This document shows positions 1-13,300 of a stretch of 64,000 nucleotides of DNA, piece by piece. How positions within the stretch are numbered: the stretch's first letter is position 1; the number at the start of each line of letters is the position of its first letter. The notes beneath the pieces are model-generated. The model did no database searches. It saw only the letters and a list, made by a program, of their open reading frames with translations, and was not told the origin of the DNA. The stretch lies in assembly GCF_965363235.1 (NCBI RefSeq), contig NC_134847.1, forward strand, positions 61,164,439 to 61,228,438, written 5' to 3'. Source of the DNA: Mytilus galloprovincialis. Its lineage: Eukaryota > Mollusca > Bivalvia > Mytilida > Mytilidae. The position numbers were made by a program, and so were the translations under genes.

Positions 1-2932
1 TTTTCTTCTATTGATATCAAATTAATTATAATGAACCTGAATTGACCCAACAATTTCGTTTTAAAAAGCCGTAGTCTTGAACGGAAAACACAGTAGGCTA
101 CTCAACGTAAAGTTTTATAATAGGTTACAAATAATTAATGAAAGACGTGTGTATTTAATTGTTTAATTTAAAAGACGTTGAAATGTTCGTATTTTGTGCA
201 ATTGAAAATTTAAGGACATGCTTTATATTCATATAAGAAATCAGACGATACCAAGAGAATAATTTGACTACTAGTGCAACACTTACAGGTCGGAAGAACA
301 AATACGGAAAACAAACAAAAAATAAACAAATTAGGCCCCAAAAATTATTCAGTAACTTAAAAGTTGTCTCACTCTAACATTTATCTTAAAAGTAAGTAAA
401 AATTATGTCATTCAACTCCCAGTTTTCAACTTTTTCTACATGTGCAGAAAGTAAACAGGTGTCTTCTATTCCGTCCGCAATTTATGGGAAAACTAAATCT
501 AAATTAAGAACCATATTGAAATTGAAAGTACACATGTAAGATAAAATATAACATGTCATTTCTTCTTTCACAAATTCCAATTTCGAAGAGATATATAGCG
601 AAATCTGTTTTCTTTTATTGTGTCTAGCTGTGTGCATCATTCAAAATTAGAGAATGTAATTTTGAAGTATCAAGTCTCAATTCAAGATTATGAATGAATA
701 GAATATAGAATTACGGGGGGAAGGAGGGGGGGTAGGACCTTTATCGGAACTCCGGGATCGGGTGTTTTTAAGCTCGGGATTTCGGGATTGACCCTTTTGG
801 GATCCGGGAATTCTATTTCCGAATTTCGGGTAGTCGGGATTTAATTTTTTTTTAATTCAGAACCTCGGGATGTCGTGTTTTTAAGCCCGGGATTACGGGA
901 TCTGGATCCCTCCGCCCCCTTTCCCTCTATTATGGTTAAAGAAAAGAGGTCAGGGAAGTTTTGTAATACTTGTAACTGCAATTTGATATTTAGTGGAATG
1001 AGAGGTGAAATGTGTTCAGACTATTACATTTCGATTTTTTTTTAAATTTAACCCAAGTTTACGGCAAGGTGTGTTTAACGACCTCGATGATTATCCATGA
1101 GGATCTCGCACTCGGTCAGCTATAGGTTTTCACCTAGTTCATGATCATACAAGAATTGAGAAGCCTGTGGTTTACTAGTCTTATGATATGAGACTTTGGA
1201 GTTCATATAATTTACATTCAACGTTTTTTATCGAATATTTCAAGGCTTTTTGACTATCAATGTTGACCCCCCCCCCAAAAAAAAAAAAAAATTGATTGGA
1301 TAAAATGAATGGATTACCGCCCCTATTTCAAACTAAAGTCCTATAAACTGACTAGTATTCGAATTTGTTAAAAGAAAAAAATTGGTATCTCTCATATTGA
1401 TTCAATACCGTAATGCCGAAAAACAATCATTTGTTTCCGCGAATTCCGAACAGCTAGAAATATATTCCCGAGTTTCAATTTGAGTAGCTCGAATAATTCA
1501 AGCCCTTTCCATGTCCGATTTTCTCCCACACGAGAAATGGAGTATTCGTACATTAGCTGAATAATACGACTGAATTATTCGGGTTACAATTTGTGTAAAT
1601 CCCGAATGCACATAAAAGTAAAGGTCCAGCCCTACTTTCGGGAAAGGACTGTTGTAGATTTCAGATTGATTTCCAGAAATAAAAATCATACAAAAATGTT
1701 TCACGCAATTATTCGTCTTCAGACGTGTAAAGTTATACAACGGTTACTAGCCGGTCTGGATTGTGATAAAAAGAAGCGCATGCAATGCATAAAATATATA
1801 ATGTCGTGGCTCAGCGATGTGTTGAATTATAGAGATGCTTATGCGGCACAAAGATAAGATTAATTTACCCAAATGTACTAAGAATTACCACACAACTTAA
1901 ATTTGCTTAAATATAGATTTGTTATCCTGTGCCAGACAGTTTTCTAGCTTGGCGATCTCGCACGCACCCGAATATAAAAGACAAATAAAATACAATAGTA
2001 CACAAGACGTAACATAAAGAACTAAAGACCGAGCAACACAAACTCCAACAAAACGGTATATATTTCATACAAGTATAGAACTATATGAAGCGTCGTAACT
2101 GTTGCGGCGACGTCAATAACGTTGTCGTTGTTTTTTGTTTTTTTACACTCAAGATTCAACTTTAACAGGTTATAGCTTGAAAAGTAGCACGGTTGCTAAG
2201 GACTTTCTTTGCACCAATCGATTCCTCAGACATTTTAGAATCGTCTCATAAATTTAAAAAAAAATCGATTGTCTAATATAATAGAAAATCTTGGAAATGT
2301 AACAATTCCTGCCGAATTTCACGATTTTCCCTATATATCCTTTGTAATTTTGGTGTATGATGCTGTTAACTTCAACAGCTCGTATCTCAAAAACGAAAAC
2401 GGTTACCCCCTTTTTTTATTTTATTTTCTGATTTATTTTTACAAACAGAATCTACATGTAAAATTTAAAAAAAATCCATTGTGTAGTTTAATTACGTACA
2501 CTTCGCCTTAAGCAAACTAATTAAATAAAGGTGAACTTTAAAAATGAAGAAAATACAGTGTGCTTCATTTCTAAGCCAAGCAACCTCTTAGATGAAGCGT
2601 TCATACAATACTTAAGACTCAAAGAAAACTTAGAACCTCTTCAACTAATTTCATGAACTCTCTAAATGATGTTGATCTATGAAATCTTTCACAGGACACT
2701 GTCTCTCCTCAACTTAATCCATTAAATAAGCATACTCATTACATCTGATATGTGAGAAACCAACATACAAACTCCTCAGCCTCTTATCTTAATTATACCT
2801 TTGAGATACCTTGATCACACCATTGCAGTCATTATCTTAAGATAGAATATGGTGGCCATATTTAATTACAGACAAGGTTTCCCACCAAACATATTGAGTA
2901 TGGACATAAATGGTCTATTGCTCTTTAATTTG
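1..2932. other. No gene recognised; AT-rich flank
   Basis: I find no exon with both a plausible frame and splice sites. Open stretches near 1.5-1.9 kb and 2.3-2.5 kb lack codon character and family resemblance. The piece around 1975-2055 resembles the first part of the longer repeat at 25.5-25.9 kb. A C-run followed by an A-run lies near 1266-1291. Confidence 0.5.
705..925. repeat. CGGGAT-rich degenerate repeat
   Basis: The motif CGGGAT or GGGAT recurs about every 20-40 bases, and two sub-blocks share a segment reading CGGGATxxxGTGTTTTTAAGC. The block is bounded by G-rich sequence on the left and by GGATCCCTCCGCCCCC on the right, which suggests a small interspersed element. It resembles in style, but not in exact unit, the blocks at 8.9-9.2 kb and 10.7-11.0 kb. 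Confidence 0.5.
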
Positions 2933-3061
2933 CAGTGGCAGATCCAGGAGGGTTTCAGGGGTTAAACCCCCCCCCCCTCTTTTGTTTGGACGATCAATGC
3001 ATTTGAATGGAGTTATATAGTTGGAACCCCCCTTTTATTAAAATTGTTGGTTCCACCTCTG
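2933..3061. mobile_element. Short MITE-like element with GGATCC-type ends
   Basis: The left end reads CAGTGGCAGATCCAGGAGGG and the right end reads GGTTCCACCTCTG, a degenerate inverted pair. C-rich stretches lie inside each end. The same end signature (CAGxGGCGGATCC) appears on the 1.1 kb element at 23.5 kb, so this may be a deleted relative. Target duplication was not resolved. Confidence 0.5.
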
Positions 3062-3892
3062 ATTTGGTACCTGAACACTTGTATATTTAATAGAATTTCC
3101 TGTTCTTTTCACCCATTCATTCTATTTACATATTACATAATTCTAATCCATGAAAAGCTAGCACAATTTGTATATTTCCACGTTTTTTATTTTTTTTATA
3201 GATTTTGTCTTTTTCCGCCAAGTAAATTGAACCTTGAAACTTGCAATGAAAAGAATCAAATAATCTGAAACATGACCATCATATGCTAACATAAAGATTA
3301 TCATATTTTACGATTTAATTATCCGGAAAATAGGACTCATTTTTTACTATAATTTAGCTTATAACATGGCTGCATTTAAAGCTCTTTCCGGTAAATTTAA
3401 TAAAAATCATCATATTAATAGCTATTATTTTTGTTGAATAAATTCATTCCACACAAGTAAAGAGCTCACACAGTTGGAAAAAAATATTAAATAGAAATTA
3501 TCCTACAGGAATTATATTTGATGAATAATATCTAATAATATATACATGTAAAATATGGACTGAAATAGACATGAACTTATAAAATTAAATGCCTGAAATG
3601 GTAAACAAAAATTCCTACAAAAAGTTTACTAAATTATTGAAAATAAACTTTAATCACATGGTCTTTATTTGATCAAGGTCAATGTTATAAAATGTAGGTC
3701 TGGAAAAGATGCAATATGAAAACCTTAGGATTGCCTGATCTACTATTTATTACTCCAATGACATAAACAGGAGAATTAAATAAGCTTGCAAATTTAAAGA
3801 ATATTATTCTTGTCTATTCAGAACAGTAGGTACGAGTACATAGTTATTTCGTAGTGCATTTCTTTTAGACAATAAACAAAAATAAAAAAAAA

Positions 3893-4157
3893 ACCACCTG
3901 CGCTTTCTCAATAATATTTTTACAGTGTGTTGTACTACTTTTGGGACAAATTATATCAAAATTATAGAAAACTTCATCAGCTCTAACTCAAAATATGGAC
4001 AATTTTATGTTAAGGGGGTCTTGAAATCTTTTGACAGCTTCTGAAGTGCTAATTTTTTACCTTTTTCAGCTGGACCTAATCACTACTTTACATTAATATT
4101 TATGACCCAAATTTGTTTACAGTGTCATTTCACCCCCCTACTTGCTATATGAGGCAT
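3893..4157 (-). repeat. Interspersed repeat 'R', uninterrupted copy
   Basis: Read on the minus strand, this copy matches the sequence that flanks the piggyBac-type element at 47.2-47.3 kb and 49.1-49.2 kb. Shared stretches include the part around GAAGCTGTCAAAAGATTTC and the part around TTGAGAAAGCGCA. It supplies the empty insertion site: the continuous sequence runs through TTAA at about 4010-4013, exactly where the other copy is split. Family unknown. Confidence 0.75.
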
Positions 4158-6819
4158 AAAACATGGAGAAATAAATTTGGACAGGGTATAAAAAAAATTG
4201 GCAAGTAACCCACTGTCCACACTAAGGACTTTATTCGTGGACAACGAAAATCAAAGGATGATAACTGTGTACTCGGACCAGTAAATTTACAATCATTATC
4301 AAATTCTGCCAAATCTAGTTCCAACTCGTATGCAGTTTGTTTTGCTTTCAGAAGAGAAATAAAAAAAGATTCCAAGGTTATTAAATTTTCATACATTATA
4401 ACTATCCAAAGAAGGGTTTAGGTTTGAGGAGTGGTTTTTTTTGTGATATAAAATTTAATCATATTTTTGAGAGACACCAAGTGGTGTCAACTTGAGACTA
4501 TTGTTTCTGGCTAAAAAAACAACATTGGTTCACAGTGGAAAGGTCTAACCATTTGGCCAATATGCTCAACACAACTTTTATTTTCTCATATTTTTATTTT
4601 CCATTTTGACTTTAGTTAAATATTTATGAATAAAATGCATTTTGTTCTTATGAATAAACTTTATATTGTTCTTAGTTTTAAGTCTGTTGAACTTAACCCC
4701 AATAATTCCCAATAATATTTTGCTTATCTATGATGGTTCATTTAAACCTCGCAAGAAGGAGATAACCATTATAGAATAATTCTCAGATTCTTTAAACTAA
4801 ATACTCCTCAAATCCGAAGTAAAACCTAGCAATTTTCAATTTAATCCTCCACAAACTAGGAGAAGAACGCATCACCTTTAAGTTAGATGCATGTCAAACC
4901 AAAAAACAAAATAAAGCACTGATTAATTGAATGCAGGCCAAAGCATCAAAAGTATTTTATTAACACCATATTTATATATAATCTATATTTTAATGAGTGA
5001 AGCAATGTAATAATTAAGGCAAATTCTAACATCAAAGTTGCAGATATTACACAAAATAAAAGTTTAGAGCCTGCATTTTATTTTTCAAGATAAGTGACAG
5101 CTGTATGCCACAAACATCAATAAATGATTGTCCTTTAGCATTGGCTTATTTGTATGTATATATACAAGTATAAGATACAATTATAAGGGTGTTACCTCGA
5201 TTGTGTATATCAATAGTGATGTCTATTTGCCAATTGCATAATTAACCCTGCAATCAAATAGCCATTTGTACCGTTTGTTATCCTAAGAAAGAAAACAAAT
5301 TCTTGATGACAGTAAAGTGCAAAAAGAGCAAATTTATCTGTGCATAATGTGTTATAAAATCTTTTGATTACATTTTATGATTTGTTTTTTATGCTTAAAA
5401 CTTTTGATATCAAGTTATATTTGCACTGTAAATTGGTTAAAAAACTATTTAACACTTTCAAATCACCTATGCTTTGCATAATATAAGCATCGCACATTTT
5501 GTCCCTTTTGGTCTACAAATGACAAAGGGAAATAACTTGTGCTAAAGGTCTGATAATCCTGTCAAAACTTTAATTTATAAAAGACAGTATGGTGAATGCA
5601 CAATAACAGATTTCAATAATTTTGGAGGGGGTTTGATCAATCTAAACCTTATATTATAGACAATAAATAATATTTATTAGCACAAACACATTTAACACTT
5701 TCAAATCATCCATGCTTTGCATAATACATGATTTAGCAAGATCAACTCAAGATGTGATTATTTTTGATGACCTCTTGGGATAAATAATAGATATAATACT
5801 TTGATATTAAGAAATCTTACAATGAGCCAATAAAAAATCACTATACCTGATGTAAGTTTACAACAAGATTTTGTTGCAGTAAATATTTACTTTATCATAC
5901 TAATCCTAACACTAACAGTATCTTTCTAAGAAACAAATCTCACATCACAATAAGAAGACAATTGCCTCCTCTACTAGTTGTGTCAAATTTTCCTATAATT
6001 AGCCGATCATTGATTACAAATTACCTGTGAGTGACCACTAATAGATCTATCAATATCCAGTAAGTAAGTAATCAGTCAGGGATATACTGTTAGCCTGAGA
6101 AAACACTGATAAACAACCCAATGAACCAGTTAACTCTTTCACAGAAATATAAAGAAATAAAATATGAAAATCAACCAAGACCATTTAAATCATTGACGCT
6201 TTAATCAACTTATTGACAGCATGTAATATATGGTTACAGGGATTTTACTAATTTTCTGGACTTTTCCATTAAGATCGATGACAAAAATCACTTTCATAGA
6301 ATGGTACTGTATATACCCTGGAGACGAAATAAATCATAGGGTGTTGATTACATTGAAATTAACATCTATAACAATGCTACTGGCTAATATTCAAAATGAA
6401 CAGTGATGTATGAAAATGTTCCGTGACCAGAGGCTTAAATAAAATATCTCATTTTCTTACCATAGATCCCTATTACAATCAATCATGTTTAGTAATATTG
6501 TCATGTAATTATTTCTCAAAGTGTTACTCTGTCACCTATAATTTTAACAACTGAAGTTCAAAGTAAGAATAAGGTATTAATGGGGTGACCAATACTTTTT
6601 GTTAATAACATGACATCCTAATAGAACATTTTTTCATCAATAAGAATTTCCTTTTATATGTAGCTTTTATAATAACGTATTAATTCATTTACAATGGCTA
6701 TTTGCTGCTTTAAGTTCTCATAAGCTGGTCATGCTGTAACTATGGAATTTTAGAAATGTCTTTAATTGATAAGTCAGTGAAGCATGACTTAATTGAAGGA
6801 CCCTCATAATCAGCATGCA
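4158..6819. other. No gene recognised; AT-rich
   Basis: No coding stretch is supported. One possible minus-strand splice acceptor near 5296 is followed by a short open frame of 19 codons, but nothing joins to it, so I do not call an exon. A near-duplicate phrase, CTTTCAAATCA-CATGCTTTGCATAATA, occurs at about 5455 and 5698. Confidence 0.4.
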
Positions 6820-6955
6820 TATCAGCTACTAGTATGGTTAATGAGGTATGGGTTCTGCTCATTGTTGAAGGCTTTATGATTTATATATTACAACATTTGT
6901 TCTCTGATGCAGAGTTGTCTCAGTGGCAAGCATACCATACCTTCTTATTTTTATA
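6820..6955 (+). mobile_element. SINE 3' part (GTTGTCTC...CATACCA family)
   Basis: This matches the 3' half of the SINE seen more fully at 16.58-16.87 kb: a GAGGTATGGGTTCTGCTC-like segment, then AGTTGTCTCAGTGGCAAGCA and a CATACCATACCTTC end. Diverged and truncated at its 5' side. Confidence 0.65.
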
Positions 6956-7052
6956 ATGTACAGATCTGTATACCAAGAAATATATTTTTTTTCTACTTAC
7001 TGCAACAGGTATTCTGAAGTAAATCTAATAATCAGAACACTTCAAACATTTC

Positions 7053-7169
7053 AAGGGAAGATCCAGCCATTTTCAAAAGGGGGGATCCAAACCATAGGTC
7101 CCCATTCAAATGCATTGATCATGAAAGTGGGTTCCCTCCTCCAGAACTACTCCCTTGATCCTCCACTGC
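7053..7169. mobile_element. Short MITE-like element with GATCC-type ends
   Basis: The left end AAGGGAAGATCCAGCC and the right end TTGATCCTCCACTGC are a degenerate inverted pair of the same family as 2933-3061. An internal piece, CATTCAAATGCATTGAT, is shared with the copy at 18.8 kb. Confidence 0.5.
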
Positions 7170-7356
7170 ATTCAATATTGACAACAACATTATGACAGAA
7201 ATGAAACACCTATATGTTGCCATTTGCTAAGACAACGATTATATGAGAGGAAAGTGACTTATAAAATGACTTCTTAAACAAAAAGTACTCTATAGTTTTC
7301 TCCATGGCTCTGACCCAGTTTTAGAAAATAGATCATGTTTACTTATATCATAAACT

Positions 7357-10300
7357 TTAATACCTACATCTAATCTTCATGTATGATCTTGACTGCTGTC
7401 TCTTCACAAACATCAAACAGTACCTGATAAAAATAAAAACAATTAAAAAACCATACATCATGAAGACAGTTAACATTAGTGGAATTTCTTTTTTCTAAGT
7501 GAATTCTAATTATTTACAAAAGAAAATTATATAGATTTTGACTGTTAATACTAATGTACCAAAAATTTCAATTAAGAAAAATATTTGAATTCAAAGACTG
7601 TATTTTTTTATTTGATTTGATTTTTGGTGTTTTAACGCCACTTTAAGCACCACTTTTAAGCTATTTTCGTGGCAGCCAGTTTTTATTGGTGGAGGAAGCT
7701 GTGGAGTGCCCAGAAAAAACACTGATCTTCTTTAAGAAAAACTGACAATCCTTGTTAATTAAGATTGGAGAAGAGTGCACCCGCACAAGAAGGGTTCGAA
7801 CTCACAACCTCAGCGTTGACTGGCTAGTGATTACAGTAGTACCTACTTATACCACTAGGCCACCGATGCCCTATGTGTTTTTTGAAGTCTGATGAATCCA
7901 TTAAAAATATAGTAAGATATGTACTGATAAAATTAAGGTTCTGTTTTTCATTCCAAAGACCCAAAAAAGAATATACTATTATATAAAATACTCAAATAGT
8001 ATCCTAACCATAACAAATAAAAGTTATACGTCAATCTATTTGCATGTTCCAGAAATCTTAAGTTATACTAAAATATGTTCATTTATGTTAATAATACCAC
8101 AAGAATTTTTTTCCTGCAAGATTTTCAAGAAGTCTGTTTGAAAAAATAAAGCTATTTATATAGGTGTCCTTCACTTTTTTTTTTTTGTAAGTACAACAGC
8201 CAGATGGTGGTACATTACTTCAAACTGACCTGTAAGCAATAAATCAAATGTATAAGAAAAACATAAACAACAAAACATGCTTTCATGTGAAATAAGTAGG
8301 GATTAACATGTTCATTGTTGTATAAATAGATTTTTTATTTGTCAATGACTTTTAAATAAATTGATTTCTTCTGGACTGACTTGCCTGATACAAACGGACT
8401 AAGGATAAGATTGATTTTGAGTTTTGGTGTTTAAATGCCACTTTTCAGCACCACTTTTGGGCTATTTCTTGGCAGCCAGTTTTAGTTGGTCGAGGAAGCC
8501 GGAGTGGCCGGAGAAAACCAATGACCTTCGATAGAAAAACTGACGATCCTAGTCAATTAAGATTGGAGTCGAGTGCACCCGAACGAGCCAAGCTCCAACT
8601 CACAATATCACTGTTGACTGGCTAGTGATTACAGTAATAACTACTTAGACCACTCGGCCACCAAGTCCCCAACTAAGGATAAGTGCAGTGGCTTTAAATA
8701 AAATGAGGCCAGTGCAAGTGTTCATGCATGCTACCTTCTAAGTAATTTAAAAAGGGAATCTTTAAAAACATACTCCTCTATATTCAACTCTGCAACTGCA
8801 CATGTACCTGTTTCAAGTGAGGAACACATGAAAGGTTGCTGCCAATGATGATATCTAATAAGAATTTGAATGTAGTCTTCTCTGTTGTTGGGTTCCCAAG
8901 AGAAAACGAAAACGGGATCCATCGGGATTCCAATGCAATCCCGGTGATATTATCGGGATAAGCTGGGATAAGCATCTGGAGTCGGGATCCCATTCGGGAT
9001 AAATATCTGAAACTAGGATCCCATTCGGGAAAACTGTCTGAAGCCGGGATTCCAGTCTAGATGAAACGGGATAAATATCGGACACTGGGATCCCAATCGG
9101 GGCAACTATCTGAAGCTGGGATCCCAATCAGAACTGTTTAAAGCCGGGATCCCAATCGGGATAACTGTTTGAAACTGGGATACCAGGCTAGTTAAAACAG
9201 GAAATTGTATGAATTGAGAGTTTCTGATGTTCCCCAAGTTCCCATAAGTGGGTTTCTATTAGTTGTCGTCCGGCATCAATGATAAGATAATGATCGTCAT
9301 CGTAAAACGTTGGTTTCTCAACTTATGTAAAATTTTTAAAAAATAATGACCGCATGCTTTGTTTTCAATTGTACTGAACAGTTTTACCCTAGAAAATACT
9401 GTCCTAAATAATGCGGCCACTAACTTATCCGCATGCACCATGTGTCAATTAATAAAGTATTCTTTTCTTATATTTAGTAAAAACTGGCCAGTAATTAATA
9501 CTTTTATGCGATACCCTTAATTTTTAATAATACCGTCACGGAGACAGATCAACTTCTGGCCGATATAATTTGGGGCGAGATTGTCACTTCGACGTTAGTG
9601 TACTGGTAAAAACGTCATCAAAATCTGATTACGCTGATTTATGGAAGCCGATGCAGATGTTTTCAGATAAGTGCATTAATACTTTAATATAATTTAATTT
9701 TGGATGTAACGCGTCTTCTGATTGGCTGACGTTATTTTGTTATCAGACCATAGACATAATTTAGTCATGAGACCGTGACGTCATCAACGTTTTTTCAAGG
9801 TTTTCTACGGTTTAAAATGGAATTTAGAATTAAATTATAAGAAATGACTGTAATATTTTTTCTGTCTATTCGAAATAACATAAAAATGTGGTGCACACTG
9901 TTAAATAACCCGCTATGCGCGTTATTCAGTGTGCACCAAATTTTTTATGTTATTTCTTCATAGACAGAAAAAATATTACAGTCATTCCTTAATTAACATG
10001 TGTATATGTGTATATAATGATTATAAAAATAATTTATTGAGGAACTATGATTTTTATGGTTTTTATTTGAGCAAATCAACATCAGAACGCAGAAAGTCTG
10101 AAAGCATAAACTGAAAATATATTTATTTTTAACATATACAATGAATAAACTTGTTGTCACAGGCATAACTAGTAGGTATGTAAAATTTAATTCAGTTGTG
10201 TGTATGTTTATTTGGTGAAAATAATAAGTCACTAGTTATTTATCTTCAGGGGATAAAAAAGGGGGAGGGTAATTAATTTGCCAAAAAAATTAAACTAGCC

Positions 10301-13300
10301 TTCCAAGACTTCATAATTATTTGGACTAGCTTCCAATCTACTGTATAAACATGCAATAATATTTCTGTTGAATTTGTTGCTTCAAAATGTATTGAACAAA
10401 TGATTCTTTGTAGATTTTTTTTATACTTTTAGGGAATTAAATGATATTTTTAAATGGAGCTGCCAACAGATTGCATGCAGATATTTCAGTTACCTTTACT
10501 CAGCATTTACTAATACTATAGTCTGAAGTACAGAGACAGCAAATTAATTTACAGAAAGGAGGAGAACTTTACATGTATCCTTTTGCATAAATAACCCAGG
10601 GAATCCAAGTGGCATTGGTAGTACATCGTAACACGTCATGCACGTGTGCAAATTGAATTGTGCATGTATATCCTGCTGGGGATTTATTTTTGGGATACCG
10701 CTTTTTTCTGGGAATTCCAGTATATTTCCATTGGGATTTACATCAGGATCCCGCTTTTTTTATGGGAATCCCGAAATTTTATCCCAGTATATTTCCACTT
10801 GGATTTACATCGGAATCCCGCTTTTTTTGCAGGAATCCCAAAATTTTATCCCAGTGGAATTAGGTGGGATCCAAATTGAAATCCCACAATATCCCAGTGG
10901 GATTCCAGTATATTTCCACCGGGATTTACATCCCAAAATTTTATCCCGGTGGAATTAGGTGGGATCCCAATTGGAATCCCATCAGAATTCCAGCCAGAAT
11001 CCCAGTGGAATCCCAGATTTATTTTCTCTTGGATTGCTCTTTACTCATCGATGATCAGTTATCAATCCTATTTAATATTATCATAACACATCATGTTTCC
11101 TCACCTTATGTTTTATTCTTAATATAAAGCTTAAAAACACAAGTTAACATATTTATTCAATAAACCATCATCAACCAGGTCAAGGGCCATTACTGATGTA
11201 TTGAAATGTCACATGAGATGAGACATTGCATCTTAAGAAAATCTCATTAATCCTATTGGAGATAAAAGGTATTATTCTGTAAAACATGTCAAATTCTGAT
11301 AACCTTGAGAAATCAAGACTGCATACTGCTATCACTGTATAAAAAAAAATTAACTTGGATAATCTTCGTCAGAACTTAACAAATAAAAATATCAGTTTTC
11401 AAACCAAAAAACCTACACATATCAGTTTCTTGGAAGATACAGCACTGCATCTTCATTAAATATTTAACAATTATAAGGTTAAAACTCTCTATTATCATTT
11501 TGCATTTAAAATTGATTAGTTTTTCTTCGAATATATGTCTGCATGGCATTAGTGATAATTTCTTTTTTCTTTCAAAAACAGCAGATGGAAGTGTTTTTTT
11601 TATGATTTTAACCCAAAAAAAAATATCATTATTGATACAAGACAAGGCACTGGAAACTAGTATTAGTAGCTTTAGGTAATATATATCATTTATTCATGTT
11701 TTAGTTTATCTTTTGATAAACTCCCATACATAAATTAATTTGGGAACATGCTTAATACTTATAGACCTCTCAGCCACACATACCCAATAAAATGTTTGAA
11801 TGCACATACACTTTAAATACAGTTCTTCCTTCATATTCAAATTTTACTTGGTTCTCTGTCAAAGTGGCACTTTCCAATAACAAATTAAAATCTTAATATC
11901 CTGCAGTTCTAAAGATGAATTTATCCTTAATAAGTCAAAAATAAAACAACATTAAAACCTATCCATCCAAAACATTCATATTAGTGTCTGTCCTATAAAA
12001 GTCTAAATATCGACAGCACAGAAATATGTTCCTTATTTTCCAAACTTGATCACGGGAAACAAATTCCACTTCCATGTTCATAAGATGTGTTTCTATAAAC
12101 AGACATGATCCTTTAATTATTATTAATAATACCATAAGTACAAAAATACTCAAATATTGGGATAATAGTGAAATCAAGCAAATAATATAAACAAATGAAA
12201 ATACAAATACAAATCCCAAATATAAATACATTAGTAGCAATAGTTACTGTACCTGTGTATATTCTAAGAAACTATTTCTGTGTCCTTATAGATAACTTTT
12301 CATTATTTCAAATATTTTCTCTCTATTTATTTGATTTTCTTTGTAGGTGTGGACATCAATTACAAGTAAAAGAAACCAAAATATAAAGACAGTTTAATTG
12401 AAAATCAGAAATCAGAAATAAAAAAAAAATACATAAAAGGCAAATAACAAACTATACTACAGGAAATGAGAATAGACACTTAAAGTACAGTCAATGTTCT
12501 TAAAAATATATATCTTTAAAGAGATATCTACTCCCACAACAAACCTCGAGTGGTATCAGACAAATATACATTGTTGTGCTCAGCATATCACGACTCATAA
12601 TTCAAAGTATAGGGAAACAGGAAGGAATGGTCTGATAGATTTGAAAAGAGCTTAACAGTATAAGTCTTCACTGTCAAGCAGACAAGATAAAAAGTCATTC
12701 CCTTCAGTATAGGTAGTAATAGGGAAATGTGTGACAAAACATATTGATCAATACACATAGGGGGGGAGGGGGATTCCTTTTATGCTTCAGTGATTCCATA
12801 TGTAATTAACCAAATTTTTCCCACAAAAGGTGGGAGGGGGCTGGTCTATATCTGCCTATATTTAAATTCAGCATACCAAAGTACAACCATATTATTGCCC
12901 AACAATTAAAGCTTGTTTAAGTCATATCCTCCATACCAAGGGACACCTGCAGTATGGCAAAACACAAATTATTCAGAAGTTAATTAGTGTTTTATTTCTT
13001 TCTTTACCATGTCCTCACAAATGGGAGGGTCTATCATAGGGAGGGAACAAAATATTTGGGTTTAGTATTGTGCAGTTATTAAACATAGTAAGTAGTCCTA
13101 TTTTGTATCCCAACAGGTACAACTAGAATATTCATGTATTGTCCAGTATAGTGTTAGTGAAAAGTTGTGGTTCAAAGGATGTGACCAACAAAATTTTTTG
13201 AAGGACCAGAACACAATTTTTGTTTTTTGAAATAGTTATCAGTGAGGACCAGCAGATTTTCTTCAAGGACCACAAGGGAAAAATGATTTCATGAATTCTA

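Noticed and set aside
5200-5300. Minus-strand terminal exon with a strong TTTCTTTCTTAG acceptor and 19 codons
   Set aside because: No upstream exon could be joined and the match is too short to trust in AT-rich sequence.
7608-8670. Possible tRNA genes
   Set aside because: Box A and box B are present but the head is followed by a conserved SINE body and tail. The second copy has a decayed box B, so these are SINEs.
8731-9127. Overlapping minus-strand frames with WDPDSR-like content, and plus-strand frames at 10638-11127
   Set aside because: Open because of GGGATCCC repeats in all frames. Only the short segment 8735-8807 is kept as an exon.
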